DNA of 64,000 bases, taken from the NCBI RefSeq assembly GCF_000875975.1, contig NZ_BAWW01000033.1, forward strand, positions 1-64,000, given 5' to 3'. The translations under genes and the position numbers were made by a program. Below are positions 60,187 through 64,000 of this stretch, piece by piece (positions within the stretch are counted from its first letter, which is position 1; each line of letters starts with the position of its first letter). The notes under the pieces are model-generated. The model was not told the origin of the DNA. It ran no database searches and saw only the letters and a program-made list of their open reading frames with translations. The DNA is from Parachlamydia acanthamoebae. GTDB taxonomy: Bacteria; Chlamydiota; Chlamydiia; Chlamydiales; Parachlamydiaceae.

Positions 60187-62934
60187 TTACTTTTTCCATC
60201 CTTTAATATTTACGACTTGGTCTCCATATAAATCAACGTATATTAATGGGTTATTGCGAGTATAAGCATAGAGATTACATCCTTCGGTATACCCGAGAGG
60301 GTTGATGGTGATCCAACGCGCTGTTTGAGGGTCATAGTAGCGTTTTCCAAAGTAAATAAGATCGGTTTCAGGATCCCTTCGCTTTGAACAAAAACGCCAA
60401 GCCGTTGTAGGGATTTTAGAATTGCCGGAAGGATCAAAAATCATTTCTTCCCCAAACGCAGTATAACGATAGATATCAACCGGCTCTCCCTCAGAACTTA
60501 ATAAAACCTGAACATGTCCCATGCTATTTGTGAGGGGAACATACACTTGATTCTGAATTTCAAAAGCTACGGCAGCGCCAATCTCCGCTCCTTGCCCATA
60601 TCCTAGCGACCGAAATTCCATTAAATCGAGTTGCTCATTGCAAGCTCCAACTTCATTTTCTCCCTGGTAAAGGAAATATTGAATATCTTGAGTTATCCAA
60701 CTTTTTGTAGGGGCGTCCCAAACCGCTTTCGATTTGGATAAGCGTCTATTAAAGGAGTCATAAGTATAGCTAAAGCATGTATTGCCTATGGTAACAGTGA
60801 GCAATCGATTCCATGCATCATAGGTATATTTCTGTCCGTGATGACTGGTCAAATTTCCGTTAGCATCGTAAATGTAAGCACTGAGCTCATCTGCTAAAAG
60901 CTGATTAAGCGCGTTAAATTCAAAAAGCTGACCATCTTTTGCAAAACGATTAAAAAGAGAATTGTATTGATAAACATGGTCAGCACAATTGCTTTCAGAA
61001 TCAAGCTGATAAAGGCCATCATAGGAATATTGGCAGAGTAAGCAGCCTAGAGGATCTGTATATACTTGCGTGAGAAGGTTTCCAACGGCATCATAAGAGA
61101 TTTGGAGTTCACTAAAATGTGGGGATTGCATGGACTTATATTGATTGAGCAAATCATATGCGTAAGTTGTTGCACCTAAATTGAAAGGTAGATCTTTTTG
61201 GATTAGATTCCCGGCTTGGTCCCAGTGATAGGATTGAGAATAAAGCCTTTCTCCTAATAAGTTGAATCGTTCTATTTGGATTAAATCCACCGCATTGTAG
61301 GTGTAGACGACTTGGCCTTGGTCGGGGAGTGTATAAGAATGGATGCGCCCTTGTCGATCATAGGCATATTGTACATTCAAGCCATTTCCCAGCGTTTCCT
61401 TAATAAGACGATCAGATCGATCATAGACTCTGGTATTTTGCGTATTTTGAATAAGATCTCGAATGAGAATTGGATTATCATTGAGATCATAGGTATAGGC
61501 ATAAGAAAGCGTTTGATCGGATGAAGAAACGGTTGCAAGGTTTCCTTTAGCATCATAAGTGAAATAGAGGATCGTTCCATCGGGTTTTAAGGTGGAAGTT
61601 TTTTGACTCAGCTTGTTAAAGGTGTGAATAGTGCTTTTTTGTTTAGGAGTTCCTACTGCCTCGGTACAAGAAGCGATATTACCCATACTTGTGTAAGTCC
61701 ATTTAGTCGTCACTTCTCGATCAAATTTTCCCAGTTTGAAGATTTTTTCTCGAAGTTCAATAAGCTGATCGACGCCATCATAGAAAAAGCTTTTTTGTCG
61801 AATAATTTGTCCAAGACCATTTTTAACTTGCAGAGTCGCTATTTTGTTATGTGTGTTGTAGATGGAGACTATGACGTTTCCATTGGAATCTGTTGTTTCA
61901 GAATAAGGAACGGTGAGTCCGTAAGCATCTTTATAGTCGTAGCGGTAGGTAATGAACGTGACATTATTTTCTGCATTTGTAATAGAAATGGGCTTTTTAT
62001 AAAGGTCGAAGATTGTTTTAGTTGTACTTGTGCCGGTATTTGAGTAGGTCGTTGTTTCAATTTGATTTCCATTGATGTCATATGCATAGGTCAGCTTGCG
62101 AAAGATATTTTTAAAGGCATCTTCTTGACTTTCTTCAATGATGTGATTTTGAGAATCATATGCACATGTTTTTAGCGTGTAATCGTTTTCTCCATATCCA
62201 AAGAGTATTTTTGTTGTTTCCAGGCGACTGAGTGAATCATAAGTGTAATAGGTGGTGGCATCTTCTTTAATGATACCTGTTAATTGTCCCTGTGCATTGT
62301 ATTGATAAGAGGTGATGTGACCTTTGGCATCTACTTCTTTAATGAGATAAGTGGCTGAATATGCGTAAGAATGGCTCCCCAGGAGTTCTCCTTGAGGGGA
62401 AAATAAGTCTCGTGTGATTACGCGACCTTCATCATCATAGGTATAGCTGATTTGCATTCCATTTTTTAATATCTTTTTCTGCAAATTTCCATTAGCGAAG
62501 TAAGTCATTTTTTCTATCGATCCATCGGGATATTGAATCTGATAAGGCTGACCCTGTGCATTATTTAGCTGTATGGTGAGATTGTTATTTCCATCTCTTG
62601 TTTTTGTGATATATCCCAATTCATCATATTCAAAATTTTCTGTGGGATTAAAAAGTTCTCCATTTGATTTAGGAATTGCCGGGTGTATAATTTTGACAAG
62701 ATGGTTGAAGACATTGTATTCATAAATCGTCTTATTGCCGTAATGGTCTGTGCGTTCGATACGATAGCTGCGTTTATTAAATGCAAAGGGCGGTTTAAAG
62801 TTGAAACCTGTTTTTCCAAAAAGATTGGCTTGAGAAGCTGTAAGCCTATTTTCTGTTACGAGGAAATCTTCTTCTGCAATCAAAAGGGTAAGTTGTAGAA
62901 TCATGTAACCAAGTATGCTAAAAAAAGATTTCAT
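60187..62934 (-). CDS. RHS/YD-repeat protein without a toxin tip
   Basis: A 915-residue protein made of about 25-30 YD repeats (YDxxGRxxxxxx type: YTYDDEGRVITRD, YAYDRQGRIHSY, YTYDAWNRLLTV) followed by the RHS core at about 820-905 (YRYTAFGEE, then YFGKRYYDPQTARWITINPLGY, then NLYAYTRNNPLIYVD). The ATG at 62934 follows GAGGAAA and gives a signal peptide (FFSILGYMILQLTLLIA); the longer frame to 63090 is rejected. RHS cores usually precede a variable toxin domain of 100 or more residues; here only about ten residues (QVVNIKGWKK) follow the DLYG motif, so the tip is missing. No cognate immunity gene is seen. Confidence 0.88.
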   Translation of the reverse strand: MKSFFSILGYMILQLTLLIAEEDFLVTENRLTASQANLFGKTGFNFKPPFAFNKRSYRIERTDHYGNKTIYEYNVFNHLVKIIHPAIPKSNGELFNPTENFEYDELGYITKTRDGNNNLTIQLNNAQGQPYQIQYPDGSIEKMTYFANGNLQKKILKNGMQISYTYDDEGRVITRDLFSPQGELLGSHSYAYSATYLIKEVDAKGHITSYQYNAQGQLTGIIKEDATTYYTYDSLSRLETTKILFGYGENDYTLKTCAYDSQNHIIEESQEDAFKNIFRKLTYAYDINGNQIETTTYSNTGTSTTKTIFDLYKKPISITNAENNVTFITYRYDYKDAYGLTVPYSETTDSNGNVIVSIYNTHNKIATLQVKNGLGQIIRQKSFFYDGVDQLIELREKIFKLGKFDREVTTKWTYTSMGNIASCTEAVGTPKQKSTIHTFNKLSQKTSTLKPDGTILYFTYDAKGNLATVSSSDQTLSYAYTYDLNDNPILIRDLIQNTQNTRVYDRSDRLIKETLGNGLNVQYAYDRQGRIHSYTLPDQGQVVYTYNAVDLIQIERFNLLGERLYSQSYHWDQAGNLIQKDLPFNLGATTYAYDLLNQYKSMQSPHFSELQISYDAVGNLLTQVYTDPLGCLLCQYSYDGLYQLDSESNCADHVYQYNSLFNRFAKDGQLFEFNALNQLLADELSAYIYDANGNLTSHHGQKYTYDAWNRLLTVTIGNTCFSYTYDSFNRRLSKSKAVWDAPTKSWITQDIQYFLYQGENEVGACNEQLDLMEFRSLGYGQGAEIGAAVAFEIQNQVYVPLTNSMGHVQVLLSSEGEPVDIYRYTAFGEEMIFDPSGNSKIPTTAWRFCSKRRDPETDLIYFGKRYYDPQTARWITINPLGYTEGCNLYAYTRNNPLIYVDLYGDQVVNIKGWKK

Positions 62935-63098
62935 AATATTTTCCTCTAATGTCAATAAATTAAATTTTTTTATTTTAACACCATCCAACAGGGAAGGATA
63001 GGCTTTTAATAAATCTAATATTGTAATAATTTTTTGCTTTTTTTTGGGGAAGTTGTTATCCAGACTTGTTAAGAACGATATCGATATCAAGGGAGAGT

Positions 63099-63188
63099 AT
63101 GCTGACTAATTTTATTTTTGCAGGCGTTATTGTCATACTTCTTTTGGGTTATCTAATTTATACCTTGTTATATCCCGAAAAATTTTGA
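63099..63188 (+). CDS. kdpF: KdpF, small potassium-transporter subunit
   Basis: A 29-residue single-helix peptide (GVIVILLLGYLIYTLLYPEKF) that stabilises the KdpABC complex. Length, the L-x-G-Y-L-x-Y-x-L-x-x-P-E-x-F ending and the position 13 bases before kdpA are all typical. GGGAGAG lies directly ahead of the ATG. It is below common length cut-offs and easily missed. Confidence 0.88.
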   Translation: MLTNFIFAGVIVILLLGYLIYTLLYPEKF

Positions 63189-63201
63189 AAAGGTCGTAGG
63201 C

Positions 63202-64000
63202 ATGTCAATTCCTAATGGGATACAAATTCTCGTATTTCTTGCACTTCTTTTAATTGTCACTCCCCTTCTAGGGCAATATATCGCTGCGATTTTTTCTGAA
63301 AAAGATCCTTTAATGAAACGCGTTTTGGGAAGGCTAGAAGATGGCTGTTATCAAATGGGCGGAGTGGATCCTCATCTCGAAATGACTTGGCAAGAATATG
63401 CAAAAGTCTTAGGGATTTTTAATTTATTGGGTTTTATTTTTCTTTTTTTTCTACTGCTTTTGCAAGGCATTCTTCCTTTGAATCCGCAACATTTTCCCGG
63501 TGTTTCCTGGCATCTTGCCTATAATACTGCGATAAGTTTTGTCACGAATACAAATTGGCAGTCCTATGCGGGGGAAACCACATTGAGCTATTTGACGCAA
63601 ATGGTAGGTTTAACCGTGCAAAATTTCTTAAGTGCTGCTACGGGAATGGCCACCTTGTTGGTTTTGGTTCGAGGCATGACTCGAAAAATGGTGAACACAG
63701 TTGGAAATTTTTGGTGTGATCTTGTAAGGACGATTGTCTATTTGTTGTTGCCACTTTCCATTATCATGGCAATTTGTTTAGTTGCAGAGGGGGTTGTGCA
63801 AACGTTTTCTCCTTATGTCGAAGCAATTGGTTTGGAAGGCCATGAACAAACAATTCCGCTCGGTCCGGTTGCATCTCAAGTTGCAATTAAGCAATTGGGA
63901 ACGAACGGTGGAGGCTTTTTTAATACCAATAGTGCCCACCCTTTTGAAAATCCTTCCGCGTTCAGTAATTTTTGGGAGGCGTTTGCTATATTAGTCATTC
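63202..64000 (+). CDS. kdpA: potassium-transporting ATPase subunit A (partial)
   Basis: The K+-binding channel-like subunit of the KdpFABC pump. The first 266 codons are in the window. KdpA features seen: GQYIAAIF near 26, WQEYAKVLGIFNLLG near 63, the first selectivity loop FVTNTNWQSYAGETTLSYLTQM near 115-136 (the short core being TNTNWQ), AATGMA near 152, and TNGGGFFNTNSAHPFENP near 240, the second pore loop. The gene runs past the right edge; kdpB and kdpC presumably follow. It is divergent from the RHS gene. Confidence 0.95.
   Translation, partial: MSIPNGIQILVFLALLLIVTPLLGQYIAAIFSEKDPLMKRVLGRLEDGCYQMGGVDPHLEMTWQEYAKVLGIFNLLGFIFLFFLLLLQGILPLNPQHFPGVSWHLAYNTAISFVTNTNWQSYAGETTLSYLTQMVGLTVQNFLSAATGMATLLVLVRGMTRKMVNTVGNFWCDLVRTIVYLLLPLSIIMAICLVAEGVVQTFSPYVEAIGLEGHEQTIPLGPVASQVAIKQLGTNGGGFFNTNSAHPFENPSAFSNFWEAFAILVI

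Noticed and set aside
62935-63090. 52-residue N-terminal extension of the RHS protein
   Set aside because: The ATG at 62934 follows GAGGAAA and opens a signal peptide; the extension covers the divergent promoter region of kdpF.
1-64000. CRISPR array or phage module
   Set aside because: No regularly spaced repeats and no phage structural or integrase genes were seen in the window.

Overview
The window looks like the chromosome of an environmental chlamydia (Parachlamydiaceae, Protochlamydia-like). This is inference. It rests on low G+C, an amoeba-symbiont style gene set (PutA, full complex I, a cbb3 branch, Kdp, a CE-clan effector-like protein), abundant decaying IS remnants and many small secreted proteins without clear relatives. 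No rRNA, tRNA or CRISPR array was seen.

Layout. 1-633: decayed IS5-type transposase whose right end truncates a small neighbouring ORF. 618-8173 (minus strand): UvrD/PcrA helicase, bifunctional PutA, and a probable CE-clan (YopJ/Ulp1-like) effector. 8447-11977 (plus): gmhA, lpxK, a dicarboxylate/amino-acid:cation symporter, and a secreted His-rich protein with a very strong Shine-Dalgarno and its own terminator. 12737-23937 (plus): a tightly packed respiratory cluster: GltD-like FeS flavoprotein, CcoS, Rieske protein, cytochrome b, a 1368-residue seven-heme cytochrome c, CcoN, an extended CcoO, a CcoQ-like peptide and a heme-less CcoP-like peptide. 23953-25712: a membrane-anchored methyltransferase and a LOG-family protein. 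25895-39574: a complete 14-gene nuoA-N operon. 39887-44535: accessory region with a tandemly duplicated secreted-protein family, a HIT-domain protein, a TPR protein, a HicB pseudogene and a small membrane protein. 44635-46158: efp and epmA. 46130-50417 (minus): HyuA-like ATPase, DUF917 protein, NCS1-type permease and a small membrane protein. 50775-55139: CDP-6-deoxysugar synthesis and a glycosyltransferase. 55328-58532: three secreted-protein genes bracketed by a direct repeat of the glycosyltransferase tail, then transposase debris. 58533-63090: an orphan, a secreted 2H-phosphoesterase-like protein and an RHS/YD-repeat protein. 63099-end: kdpF and the start of kdpA.

How it fits together. 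PutA feeds electrons from proline, complex I oxidises NADH, and the Rieske/cytochrome b unit, giant multiheme cytochrome and cbb3-type oxidase form one gene block that could act as a single quinol-to-oxygen supercomplex. The flavoprotein at its head may link it to NAD(P)H or another donor. GmhA, LpxK and the CDP-sugar cluster build the outer envelope. The accessory blocks carry candidate host-interaction proteins.

Most notable: the heptaheme cytochrome with heme-less CcoP in a fused bc-cbb3 cluster; the CE-clan protein with H253/D272/C330; the duplicated glycosyltransferase tail bracketing a three-gene cargo; and a secreted protein family with three members in the window.
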